Both the position numbers and the translations under genes were made by a program. A DNA stretch of 64,000 nucleotides from Pseudomonadales bacterium. Its GTDB lineage: Bacteria > Pseudomonadota > Gammaproteobacteria > Pseudomonadales > UBA7239. The stretch spans positions 103,064 through 167,063 of the forward strand of contig JANQLY010000021.1 of NCBI GenBank assembly GCA_028280345.1. The letters are read 5' to 3'. Below, piece by piece: positions 1 to 8,740 of this stretch (its first letter is position 1; the number at the start of each line of letters is the position of its first letter). The notes below the pieces were generated by a model. The model saw only the letters and a list, made by a program, of their open reading frames with translations, was not told where the DNA came from and did no database searches.

Positions 1-1
1 A

Positions 2-2026
2 CACAGTAATGTCACGGTCAATGATGGCGTGTATTCGTTTCGCGTAGGTACCCAGACGCCACAAACCGGTAGCTGGGATCTGAATTTGTGGCAAAACAAT
101 ATTAATGACTTGTATCTGGAGTTACAGGTTGGAGGCGAAACATTAAGCCCGCGCACTGAATTAACCTCTGCACCGCATGCGTTTACTGCAACGCTGGCTT
201 TAGGTGCAGAGTCTTTGGGTGGAAGAAGTGCGGCGGAGTACGACAATATTCTCGAAGGACTGTGTGTTGCCAATAATGGTAAATGGCTGGCATTGGCAGA
301 AGTCTGTGCCGGTGGTGCTGTGGATTTGAGTGGTGAGTTGTGGTCCGACCTTGATCCCGATAATAACTACAGTGGGGTGGTGTTTAGTAATGCTAACCTC
401 TCTAATGTAGATTTTACCGGGGTGAATTTTAGCGGTGCGACATTCACCAATGTGGATATAACAAATGCCAACTTTACCAATGCTGTATTTACTGATGCAG
501 TTTGGGATGGTGTGACATTCTCTACTGCGCCGAATATTACAGGAGCAAACTTGACCAATGCTACCTTGCTCAATATGGATTTAACTGATCTTGATCTTTC
601 GACGGCCTCTGCTGCAAGTGGTTTGGCGGCGGCCGAGCTTTCCGCCTGCCCTTCATCTGCCAGCAGATATCCGAATCTGGATTGGGGGTGTGTGACGTAT
701 ACCAATGATGGAGCACAACAGGCTCTGATTGGCCCGTATGTGAATCTGTCAGCCAATTCGCCAGCGATTGTGCAGAGAAAAGGGCTGTCCTATTTGAGTA
801 TTAACAACTTCGATGCGGGCTTGCTAACGAATGCTGATTTTAATAGTGCGGCAGTGAGTGCAACGTTTACCGGCAGAAATTTGACCTCGGCAAACTTTAG
901 CAGCAGTCAGTTGGATGATTCTGGCTTTTCCAGCAGCACAGTTTCTCTGGCGGATTTCAGTAATGCAGAAATCAAGTGGACGGAGTTCTCCCAGCTGGAA
1001 GCACAAAATTCAACATTTACCAATGTGACGGTGGAAAATGCCAGTTTTGTGAGCCCTTCATTTAATGCGCCGGGTTTTGAAGATAGTCAGTTCCTGTTTG
1101 TTCTGTTTGACAAGATCAATAACGGCTATGGCTTGAGTGACGGTCAGCCGTCGAATATGGATTTTGATAATGCCAAGCTCTATGAAGTGGTGTTTCTGGA
1201 CTCTGTGTTGCATGGTGCAACTTTTTCCAATGCAGTTTTAACTAATGTAGATTTTACGCGCATTGCTAATGATAGTTCAAATGGCAACTTTAAATTGGAT
1301 GGGGCAAAGCTACAGGACGTAACCTTTGACACGTTAACTAGCGGAAATCCAATAATGGATTTGACGAATGCGAAATTACAGGATGTGGAGTTTGAGGGCT
1401 GGAATTTTTACTTTGGTTCACTGATAAGCGGAGCGGAACTTGATGGGGTGAGTTTTAAGAATCTGATTATGTATGCTGATTTGTCGATTACCTCGACTGA
1501 TGTGACCTATCCGGCTTCAGCGAAGCCGTTGGTATTCGAGAATGTGAACTTTTGGGGTAAGTTTGATTTAAGTAATGTCAGTGTGCCTAAAGGATCTGTA
1601 TTTGACGGTATTACTTCATTGGGCAGCTCTTCCATAACAGTGATTGGTGATACGGTTACTCTGGATGAGGTAAGCTTCAGGGAAGCGTATTTGGCTTATG
1701 TGACGTTTACGAACAATACGATGTACGGCGTTGATTTTACGGGAAGTACTTTTCAGGATGGAGACTTTAGTGGCTCCCTGATTGTCGGAGCAAACTTTAC
1801 CAATGCCAAGCTTTGGGATGCTGATTTCTCAAATACGGATTTGAGATCCAACTATGACTATATTTTTAGTTTTAATGGCGCTGACTTGAGTGGTGTAGAT
1901 TTTACTGGTGCCACCTTTGGTGGGCCTTTGCCATTTGATTGGGATGGCGCCACTTGCCCGGACGGTTTTGTCGTTATTGATAGCGCTACTGAGAGTTGCC
2001 AGGATGGTCATTTGGTGGCTCCCTGA
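2..2026 (+). CDS. Secreted pentapeptide-repeat-like protein, 5' end outside window
   Basis: The frame is open to the left edge. Its first residues (HSNVTVNDGVYSFRVG) match residues about 62-77 of the paralogue at 2897, so the missing part is a signal peptide and about 60 residues. An N-terminal beta domain ends near 'LEGLCVANNGKWL'. The rest is dominated by degenerate A(N/D)(L/F)xx units such as ANLSNVDFTGVNFSGATF, which is the signature of right-handed quadrilateral beta-helix pentapeptide proteins. The C-terminus has a Cys-containing cap (CPDGFVV...SC) that is also present in the paralogue. By analogy with the paralogue it is exported, and I infer a surface or periplasmic structural or binding role. 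No enzymatic motif is visible. Internal GTG codons near base 29 are not true starts. Confidence 0.8.
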   Translation, partial: HSNVTVNDGVYSFRVGTQTPQTGSWDLNLWQNNINDLYLELQVGGETLSPRTELTSAPHAFTATLALGAESLGGRSAAEYDNILEGLCVANNGKWLALAEVCAGGAVDLSGELWSDLDPDNNYSGVVFSNANLSNVDFTGVNFSGATFTNVDITNANFTNAVFTDAVWDGVTFSTAPNITGANLTNATLLNMDLTDLDLSTASAASGLAAAELSACPSSASRYPNLDWGCVTYTNDGAQQALIGPYVNLSANSPAIVQRKGLSYLSINNFDAGLLTNADFNSAAVSATFTGRNLTSANFSSSQLDDSGFSSSTVSLADFSNAEIKWTEFSQLEAQNSTFTNVTVENASFVSPSFNAPGFEDSQFLFVLFDKINNGYGLSDGQPSNMDFDNAKLYEVVFLDSVLHGATFSNAVLTNVDFTRIANDSSNGNFKLDGAKLQDVTFDTLTSGNPIMDLTNAKLQDVEFEGWNFYFGSLISGAELDGVSFKNLIMYADLSITSTDVTYPASAKPLVFENVNFWGKFDLSNVSVPKGSVFDGITSLGSSSITVIGDTVTLDEVSFREAYLAYVTFTNNTMYGVDFTGSTFQDGDFSGSLIVGANFTNAKLWDADFSNTDLRSNYDYIFSFNGADLSGVDFTGATFGGPLPFDWDGATCPDGFVVIDSATESCQDGHLVAP

Positions 2027-2076
2027 GTTGAGGGGATAATTAACAGGAGCTAACAGAGTTTCAATGCTTTCAGCGC

Positions 2077-2679
2077 TTACTGTAGCAGGTAGGCGCTAAT
2101 GATATTCGTCAATTCTTCAATAACTGCCTGTTTCTCAAACTTCTCTTCAGGCATCACCACTATTCTGAATTGAAAGCCCAGTACAATGTTGGTCAGGGTA
2201 TAGGTGATAAGCCGTGGATCTCTGCCTGAAAAGGTTATCTTTGTGTTATGGGAAAAGTCGCTGGCGATATTGCCGATCTTTTTTTTGCTTTCTCTAAGGT
2301 CTATCTGGTGCAGTTCATCGGGGAAATGTGTAAATACCAGTTTGATAATGTCGCGGTGATTGTGAGCAAACTCTACACCGGCAGTGACCAGTGCTCGTAG
2401 GATGGAGCGGGCATCAGTGTCTTTCTGTTGCGCATTTTCAGCAACCTGTTCCAGAGCGTTATCAAGCTCTCTATCAAGATAGGCAATAAATACCGCTTCC
2501 TTGCAGGAAAAATAATCATAAAAAGTGCCTATGCTTACATCAGCTTCAAGCGCAATTTTGGCAGCCGTTGATTTTTTGAAGCCGAACTCCCTGAGGATGC
2601 CTGGGCAGGCATCCAGTATGGCGTGAAACTTTTGCCGGGAGCGCTGCTGTTTGGGGTGGTTGATAACAATAGATTTCAT
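2077..2679 (-). CDS. TetR/AcrR family transcriptional regulator
   Basis: This 200-residue protein has the layout of TetR repressors. An N-terminal helix-turn-helix spans about residues 15-62 (KKSTAAKIALEADVSIGTFY followed by DYFSCKEAVF, the classic 'TFYxYFxxKEAL' recognition-helix signature). A helical ligand-binding and dimerisation domain of about 130 residues follows. The ligand is not predictable from sequence. The gene is convergent with the truncated gene on its left (50 bp between stops) and divergent from the paralogous gene starting at 2897 (217 bp between starts). The shared intergenic region is therefore the natural place for an operator controlling itself and the 2897 gene. The ATG start at 2679 is the obvious one. 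Confidence 0.9.
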   Translation of the reverse strand: MKSIVINHPKQQRSRQKFHAILDACPGILREFGFKKSTAAKIALEADVSIGTFYDYFSCKEAVFIAYLDRELDNALEQVAENAQQKDTDARSILRALVTAGVEFAHNHRDIIKLVFTHFPDELHQIDLRESKKKIGNIASDFSHNTKITFSGRDPRLITYTLTNIVLGFQFRIVVMPEEKFEKQAVIEELTNIISAYLLQ

Positions 2680-2703
2680 GGTTTGTCTGCATATGACCCA
2701 AAA

Positions 2704-2721
2704 ATATCCTAACAGGAATAC
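2704..2721. promoter_or_regulatory. Candidate operator (imperfect palindrome) upstream of the TetR gene
   Basis: TATCCT-aac-AGGAATA is an imperfect inverted repeat about 25 bp upstream of the TetR start codon, in the divergent intergenic region. TetR proteins often bind such sites to repress themselves and the divergent gene. The repeat is short and imperfect, so this is only a candidate. Confidence 0.25.
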
Positions 2722-2896
2722 TGCCTGGCGGGGCTCCTGTTTGTTTATTTATATAAAAATCAAGGAATTAGTGGGGTTGGATTAAGGTAGTTGGCATAGT
2801 AGGTGTTATTCTTCATAATTGGTGCCTTCCTTATATCGCCAGATGTTTGAGTGATACGGAGCTTTCACTATATAACTAACAATCAATAGGTCTGGA

Positions 2897-4657
2897 ATGA
2901 TGAAAAAAATTGCTCTGCTGTTTGCCCTGATGATATTTCCCCTGCTGTTATCTGCGACACCGGTTGGTCCAATGAGTTATCAGGGCAGATTGCTGAACGA
3001 TCAGGGAGTGCCTGTCACAGGTTCCTATAACTTTACTGTGCGCATTTATGATGATCCGGTTGCCGGTGCGCTGGTTTATGAAGAAGTACACAGTAATGTC
3101 ACGGTCAATGATGGCGTGTATTCATTTCGTGTAGGCACCCAGACACCGCAAACCGGCAGCTGGGATCTGGATTTGTGGCAAAACAACATTAATGATTTGT
3201 ATCTGGAGTTACATGTTGGAGCCGAAACATTAAGTCCTCGTACTGAGTTAACTTCCTCTCCTCATGCCTTTACGTCAACGTTGGCTTTGGCGGCTGATAC
3301 GCTCGGTGGCAAAACAGCGGCGGAGTACGACAATATCCTTGAGGGTGTATGTGTGGCAAGCAAGGGAAAGTGGCTGGATTTGGTAGATCAATGCCTGGGT
3401 GCCAGTTCTTCTTTTCCGGGGCCTTCCGTCTCCAGCTGGAGTACATTGTCCAGTGACAGCGATTTTTCCAATCTGGATCTAAGCAATGCAGATATCAGTG
3501 GTATTTCATTTATGGGTGCAGATTTATCAGGTAGTACCTTCTACCAGACCACTTATAGAGTATCCGGCATTGCACATGCGGACATTGGCAATACTTACTG
3601 GGATGGGGCTGTCGCCACAGATAGTTCGGCATATTTAATTCAAACCAGTCAATTTAATATTAAAGGCGCAAGCTTTAAAAATATGGACATGTCAAAATGG
3701 CATTTTCAACTAAGTGGCGGAGGATCCGCACATCAAGGTATGTCTGCTGCTTACCTGAGTGCCTGCCCGGTGTTAACGCCAATCCACGGTTGGGAGTGTC
3801 GCTTGATGCGTAGTGGTGGCAGTGAATATTTTCTTGTTGGTACCGGGGCGAACCTTTCCAATACTTCGGCGCTCAGCATAGCGGGCTTTAATGGCAGTGT
3901 TCTCGATATTGATAATGATGCACTGGATAATATTTATCTTGGTGGTGCATCATTTGCAGGTAGTACAATTGTTGCCAATCTCTCTGGAAGTAGTTTGTAT
4001 CAGGCAGATATGAGTTATTCGGTGATTAGAAATGCCCACTTTACATCTGGAACTTCTTTCACGGGCACTAATTTGACGGGTGCGCATATTGAGCAATCGA
4101 TATTTGAAACCGGCTCATCCATCGGTGCGAACTTTCAGGGCGCAAGACTCAATAATGTTCAGTTTCTCGATGATGTTGTGCTGGCTGATTTTACCAATGC
4201 GTATTTAAGAGAGGTGTATTTTGATTTTTTGTCAGTGTGTGATTTCACATCGGCAACGTTGGAAGATGTTCATATTGATAGCATGCGTAGTACCAGTGCG
4301 TCTCCTTACTATACGACGTTTGATAAAACCCGTATTTATGGCTTATTTCAGGTGGATGATCACTACGGAGGTTATCCGAATTTTGATCATTTGATCTATC
4401 AGGATCTTGAATTTATCGGGGCCACATTGTCAGGTAATTTCTCGGGTGTCACATTTACCAATTCTGTCAGTTTCAAGCATGTTGTGCTGGATGATCTGAA
4501 TTTAAATAATGCTGTGATTCCTTTGGTGGATACAACCGCACCGCATAATGATTTGTCTACTGTGACCTGGGGGGCAGTGAGATGCCCGGATGGCACTGTG
4601 GTAAGTGGTGGTACCGGAGCCAATTCCTGCGATTATCTATTACGTATGACACCATAG
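2897..4657 (+). CDS. Secreted pentapeptide-repeat-like protein (paralogue of the gene at 2)
   Basis: This 586-residue protein starts MMKKIALLFALMIFPLLLSA, a clear signal peptide. Residues about 20-150 form a domain beginning 'PMSYQGRLLNDQGVPVTGSY' and running through 'YSFRVGTQTPQTGSWDLDLW'. That domain is nearly identical to the retained N-terminus of the upstream gene and resembles N-terminal beta domains found on various bacterial exported proteins. From about residue 185 the protein consists of diverged pentapeptide-like units (NLDLSNADISGISFMGADLS). It ends with a cap, CPDGTVVSGG...SC. The central regions of the two paralogues have diverged strongly while the N-termini are conserved, as if a constant export or anchoring module carries a variable helix. 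The function is unknown; a surface ligand-binding or structural role is inference. Confidence 0.85.
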   Translation: MMKKIALLFALMIFPLLLSATPVGPMSYQGRLLNDQGVPVTGSYNFTVRIYDDPVAGALVYEEVHSNVTVNDGVYSFRVGTQTPQTGSWDLDLWQNNINDLYLELHVGAETLSPRTELTSSPHAFTSTLALAADTLGGKTAAEYDNILEGVCVASKGKWLDLVDQCLGASSSFPGPSVSSWSTLSSDSDFSNLDLSNADISGISFMGADLSGSTFYQTTYRVSGIAHADIGNTYWDGAVATDSSAYLIQTSQFNIKGASFKNMDMSKWHFQLSGGGSAHQGMSAAYLSACPVLTPIHGWECRLMRSGGSEYFLVGTGANLSNTSALSIAGFNGSVLDIDNDALDNIYLGGASFAGSTIVANLSGSSLYQADMSYSVIRNAHFTSGTSFTGTNLTGAHIEQSIFETGSSIGANFQGARLNNVQFLDDVVLADFTNAYLREVYFDFLSVCDFTSATLEDVHIDSMRSTSASPYYTTFDKTRIYGLFQVDDHYGGYPNFDHLIYQDLEFIGATLSGNFSGVTFTNSVSFKHVVLDDLNLNNAVIPLVDTTAPHNDLSTVTWGAVRCPDGTVVSGGTGANSCDYLLRMTP

Positions 4658-4860
4658 TTGTTGACTATGCAGCCTAATGTGCGCAGAGCTTCTGATAACT
4701 TTTTTGCTAAAAATAGTCTGGTGTAGAATGATTGCTTAAAAAATTAATAAGCAAAATAAAAATTATCCATAAATATTATTCGGTGATTATATAAATTTTC
4801 CGGATAAACCCTGGCTTTAACATCTCTTAATTTCTGCTTAATGCTTCAGGCCTATAAAGC

Positions 4861-4893
4861 TCACTGCCACATCTTGGCAGTGAACAATTTTTT
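4861..4893 (+). terminator. Rho-independent terminator-like hairpin
   Basis: TCACTGCCA-catct-TGGCAGTGA forms a perfect 9-bp stem, followed after a few bases by a run of six T. It lies about 200 bp after the stop of the pentapeptide-like gene and about 30 bp before the start of the next gene. It could terminate the former or act as a leader hairpin for the latter. The T run is displaced by about four bases. The rest of the 4658-4922 gap is AT-rich, with no gene seen. Confidence 0.5.
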
Positions 4894-4922
4894 ATTTTCC
4901 ATAAATCTGAGGGGATACTACC

Positions 4923-7565
4923 GTGATCAAATTGCGCCCAACTTTTTGTGCGATGCTGCTTGCCGGTGCTTTTGTACCTGCAACTCAGGCGGCTTCGCTG
5001 AATATTAATTTACTTGATACTTATGAAACCTCTATTTTTGATGATTCTGCAGCTGAAATTGTTGCTTATTCAGCGGTTAGTCAAAAATTCTTTGTTACTA
5101 ATTCAGCTAATAATGCGGTTGATGTGCTGCAAATGGATGGTTCTAATAATGTAACTCTGGCTCAATCAATTAGCCTGCAACAATTTGGCGGTGGTCCTAA
5201 CAGTGTTTCTGTATCTGGTAATGTGGTTGCTGTAGCTGTAGAAGCTTTGAATAAGCAAAGTAATGGTACTGTTGAATTCTTTGATGCAACGACTTACGCA
5301 CATTTGAATACACTGACTGTTGGCGCTCTGCCGGACATGCTTACTTTCACTTCTGATGGCAGCAAACTGATTGTGGCCAACGAAGGTGAGCCGAGCGATG
5401 ACTATGCCACCGACCCGGAAGGTTCTATCTCGGTTATTGATATGACTGATGGTGCAGCTAATCTGGATGCAGGCGATGTGACAAACATTTCTTTCACTGG
5501 TCTGTTGCCCGGTGATATCGATGCATCCACGCGTATCTTTGGCCCGGGCGCTTCCATCGCTCAGGATCTGGAGCCGGAATACATTGCAGTTGATCCAATC
5601 GGCGAAAAAGCCTATGCCGTTATGCAGGAAAACAATGCGCTGATGATTATTGATCTTGCTACTAACACGATTGATGATCTGGTTGGTTTTGGTTTTAAAG
5701 ATCACAGTGCTGTAGGTAACGAAATTGATACCAGTGATAAAGATGGTGTGATTAATATTACCACTCGTCCGGTTTACGGTATGTACCAGCCGGACGCTCT
5801 GGCAAGCTATCGTGTCAATGGTCAAACCTACCTCGTTTCTGCCAACGAAGGGGATGCTCGTGAATATATTTACACTGCAGCGGATCAGCCATCATGTGAA
5901 GGTGCTGGTCACACCTGGGATGGTGATGGCGACTGTATCTCCTATGCAGAAGAATCCCGTGTTAAAGATCTGATGCTTGATCCGACGGCCTTCCCGAATG
6001 CAGCAGCTCTGCAGGACGATAATGAAATTGGCCGTCTGACAGTCACTTTGACCAATGGAGATATCGGTGGTGACTCTGACTATGATGAGCTTTATGCCTA
6101 TGGTGCACGCTCATTCTCCATCTGGGATGCGAGCGGCAATCAGGTTTGGGATTCAGGTGATGGTCTGGCTCAGATCGTAGCGACTGAAGAAGCTGCGTAC
6201 TTTAATAGCACCAATGACGACAACACTTCGTTTGAAAACCGTAGCGATAACAAAGGGACTGAGCCGGAGGCAGCAACTGTTGCTGAAATCGATGGTCGCT
6301 TTTATGCGTTTATTGGCCTGGAGCGTCAATCGGCAATCGCTGTTTATGATGTAACTGATCCGCAGGCCCCGGTATATGACCAGTACGTTACTAACCGTAA
6401 CTGGGCACAGGTTGAAGGCCCTGGCTCCGGCGGTGATATGGGCCCGGAAGGCATTATCTACATCCCGGCTGGCGAAAGCCCGAACGGTCAAGCGCTGATG
6501 GTTGTCACCAATGAGGTTAGCGGTAGCACCTCTTTCTATAGCGTTGATGGACGTGAAGCAAAAAGCGACATTGATAATGACAAAGAAGGTGACCTGGTTT
6601 TCCGCAACAGCGGTACTGGTGATGTAACGACCTGGTTGCTTGACGACGCGACCAAAGGTACAGCAACCTATATTGCTCAATACACTGTCGGTGATGTGGT
6701 AGCGGTTGTTGATATTGACAACGACAGCGATGCAGACATTCTGCTACAAAACGCTTCCAACAGTGTTGTTACTGTTTGGGAAATGGAAAATGGTCTGCGT
6801 AACAATGTCTTCAATCTGGATTTCCAGGCTGGTTACAGTGTTGTAGGTCACGGTGACTTTGACAATGACGGTGATAATGATCTGGTGCTCGAGGACGGTT
6901 CGAATAATGTTTCTGTCTGGATTGTCGAGAACAGCAGTGTAACGTCAAAGACCTGGTTAGGTAGCTGGGCTGGCCACTCGGTTGCAGCGACTGCCGATGT
7001 AGACAATGACGGTGATGACGATATTGTGACCTTCGATGCTTCTGGTAATGTGAATGTAATCGGCATGCAGGCTGGTAACAAAACTGGCGCGAGTTGGATC
7101 GGTCAATGGGCTGGCCGTTCAGTTGTAGGTATCGGTGATGCGGATAACGATGGCGACGACGATATTTATATGGCTGGCGCCAGCGGTAGTGATGTTATGG
7201 TTGTTGAAATGGAGTCAGGCGCAAAAGTTGCCGGTCGCTGGCTCGGTGTCTGGGCAGGTACTGCTGTGCTGGCCATTGACGATATTGACAACGATGGTGA
7301 TGACGATCTGATTCAGCAAAACAGTGGTACTGGCTCTGTTCAGGTAGTTGAAATTAATGCCGCAGCCAAAGTGGGTGCCAGCTGGCTTGGCAACCTGGCT
7401 TATACACTGCAAGGTACTGTTGATGCGGATGCCGATGGCGATGCTGACATTGTGCTACAGGATGGTTCTGGCAACGTTGCATTAATCGAGCTTGAGAACG
7501 GTGCCAAGGTGGGTGGAGCCAAATGGCTTGGTGTGAACAGTGGTGATGTAAAACTGTTCGACTAA
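4923..7565 (+). CDS. Exported choice-of-anchor-I-type beta-propeller protein with C-terminal FG-GAP/VCBS-like calcium-binding repeats
   Basis: The 880-residue protein uses a GTG start behind a strong GAGGGG ribosome site. It has a signal peptide (about residues 1-23, ending ATQA). Residues about 25-545 resemble the 'choice-of-anchor I' family: a propeller-like domain with ANEGEPSDDYATDPEGSISV, the repeated 'SANEGDAREY' motif and MGPEGIIYIP. From about residue 548 onward there are around seven repeats containing DxDNDGDxD (for example DFDNDGDNDLVLED, DIDNDGDDDLIQQN). Each carries a W(I/L)G-type strand, the pattern of FG-GAP/VCBS calcium-binding blades. The family is often annotated as alkaline-phosphatase-like, but I see no catalytic site that I would assert. 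There is no sortase-type or other C-terminal sorting signal, so release or outer-surface association is inference. A strong terminator follows. Confidence 0.8.
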   Translation: MIKLRPTFCAMLLAGAFVPATQAASLNINLLDTYETSIFDDSAAEIVAYSAVSQKFFVTNSANNAVDVLQMDGSNNVTLAQSISLQQFGGGPNSVSVSGNVVAVAVEALNKQSNGTVEFFDATTYAHLNTLTVGALPDMLTFTSDGSKLIVANEGEPSDDYATDPEGSISVIDMTDGAANLDAGDVTNISFTGLLPGDIDASTRIFGPGASIAQDLEPEYIAVDPIGEKAYAVMQENNALMIIDLATNTIDDLVGFGFKDHSAVGNEIDTSDKDGVINITTRPVYGMYQPDALASYRVNGQTYLVSANEGDAREYIYTAADQPSCEGAGHTWDGDGDCISYAEESRVKDLMLDPTAFPNAAALQDDNEIGRLTVTLTNGDIGGDSDYDELYAYGARSFSIWDASGNQVWDSGDGLAQIVATEEAAYFNSTNDDNTSFENRSDNKGTEPEAATVAEIDGRFYAFIGLERQSAIAVYDVTDPQAPVYDQYVTNRNWAQVEGPGSGGDMGPEGIIYIPAGESPNGQALMVVTNEVSGSTSFYSVDGREAKSDIDNDKEGDLVFRNSGTGDVTTWLLDDATKGTATYIAQYTVGDVVAVVDIDNDSDADILLQNASNSVVTVWEMENGLRNNVFNLDFQAGYSVVGHGDFDNDGDNDLVLEDGSNNVSVWIVENSSVTSKTWLGSWAGHSVAATADVDNDGDDDIVTFDASGNVNVIGMQAGNKTGASWIGQWAGRSVVGIGDADNDGDDDIYMAGASGSDVMVVEMESGAKVAGRWLGVWAGTAVLAIDDIDNDGDDDLIQQNSGTGSVQVVEINAAAKVGASWLGNLAYTLQGTVDADADGDADIVLQDGSGNVALIELENGAKVGGAKWLGVNSGDVKLFD

Positions 7566-7583
7566 CCGGCATCAAGGATGTAC

Positions 7584-7613
7584 AAAAAAGGCCGGCATTT
7601 GCCGGCCTTTTTT
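7584..7613 (+). terminator. Rho-independent terminator after the beta-propeller gene
   Basis: GGCCGGC-attt-GCCGGCC is a perfect stem flanked by six A and six T, 18 bp after the stop codon. Because the A run pairs with the T run it could work in both directions, but only the left-hand gene reads into it. Confidence 0.9.
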
Positions 7614-7727
7614 GCTTGTACGAAGCAAAAAATGGTGGTGAATGTGTGCCACAGGCATAGCCAAAACTGTAAAAATACGAGATAGTAGAGACTGGACATT
7701 AAACAAGGTACATGAGGAACCAACAGT

Positions 7728-8282
7728 ATGATGAATGCACGGATATTACGTTTGAATAAAGCGGGTATTCCTGTCGCATGGTTAACCCGGGAGGAAACTG
7801 CCACTCTTGTTGTGAAAGGGCAAGTCATCTGGTCACTCGGTGAAACGACACTGGAGATCAGAGGGGGGATCAATCGTCTTGGTGAGCAATCGGTATTATC
7901 TCTACCGAGTATTGTGGCTTGTGATGGACAGGTCAAGATGGAGCAGTTTGTGCCGCCACTGGAGAATCGCTATCTGTTTCGGCGTGATCAACATATCTGT
8001 TTGTACTGCGGTGGTGAATTTCCCGCTGAGCAATTATCTCGCGATCATATATTGCCTACCTCACGACAAGGTAAGGATTGCTGGACCAATGTGGTGACTG
8101 CGTGTCGTCGTTGTAACCATCGCAAGGCAGATATGACACCGGAAGAGGCAGGTATGCAGTTACTGGCTATACCATTTGTACCCAATCGCTACGAGTTTCT
8201 TTATCTGGCAAACCGCAATGTGCTTGCTGACCAGATGCAGTTTCTCAAAGCGCGCTTTTCCAAAAATGGTTGTTGGGTATAG
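7728..8282 (+). CDS. HNH endonuclease family protein
   Basis: This is a 184-residue protein. The C-terminal half carries an HNH fold: a first zinc-binding pair CLYCGGEF (about residue 90), the core LSRDHILPTSRQGKDCWTN with the catalytic-type DH, and a second pair CRRCNHRKAD. The N-terminal half (ILRLNKAGIPVAWLTREETA) is the conserved beta domain seen in stand-alone chromosomal HNH proteins, which read 'ARILRLN.G.P..W'. It is not beside any restriction, phage or toxin-immunity gene, so it is probably a domesticated chromosomal nuclease and not part of a defence pair. ATG codons at 7728 and 7731 are both possible starts. A short terminator follows. Confidence 0.85.
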   Translation: MMNARILRLNKAGIPVAWLTREETATLVVKGQVIWSLGETTLEIRGGINRLGEQSVLSLPSIVACDGQVKMEQFVPPLENRYLFRRDQHICLYCGGEFPAEQLSRDHILPTSRQGKDCWTNVVTACRRCNHRKADMTPEEAGMQLLAIPFVPNRYEFLYLANRNVLADQMQFLKARFSKNGCWV

Positions 8283-8293
8283 AGCAGAGAGTA

Positions 8294-8319
8294 AGCGATT
8301 ATCTAATCGTTGTTTTTTC
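8294..8319 (+). terminator. Probable terminator of the HNH gene
   Basis: CGATT-atct-AATCG, extended by weaker pairs, is followed by TTGTTTTTTC. It lies 12 bp past the stop codon. The stem is short, so termination may be partial. Confidence 0.5.
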
Positions 8320-8740
8320 TGGTCGGCATCATGTGTATAGATAACTGACGGCGTGAAGAGAAAGTCTATTTATCATCATGGGAATATAATCAGCAGGCTT
8401 GTCCGAAGCGTTATTTAATTTTCACGAGCTGTTAAAACAAAAAACTTCAATGTCTGGATGGGCAGCTGCACATATTAATGATAAAACCAAATTCAGGGGG
8501 CAGGGCGTGTGGGTGTTCACTGACTTCCTTGGCCAGCATCTGATTACGCTCAGTAATCTGGCGGCAGCATGTATCGTCGGATCGTAAGCATTACTGCAGG
8601 GAGCTGGAAACATTTCGAGCTCAGCTTGCGACATATTGACGCACCCATCAGGATAATCCACCCGAAAAGGGCGTTGTCAGCAATGGGCAATAAGGGCACA
8701 ATGGCGACCTTCAAATGACTGCCATTTTAGGGGTTTTATT
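8320..8740. other. Intergenic stretch without a supported gene
   Basis: About 420 bp lie between the HNH terminator and the copper chaperone. Short open frames exist on both strands (62 and 79 codons). They lack convincing ribosome sites and show no recognisable protein pattern. The final 100 bp should contain the promoter of the copper genes, but I could not identify one with confidence. Confidence 0.5.

Noticed and set aside
5166..5825. Minus-strand open frame of 219 codons
   Set aside because: It is antisense to the exported propeller gene, whose signal peptide and repeats are clear.
8399..8661. Short frames on both strands in the gap before the copper chaperone
   Set aside because: The 62- and 79-codon frames overlap each other, have weak starts and show no coherent protein character.
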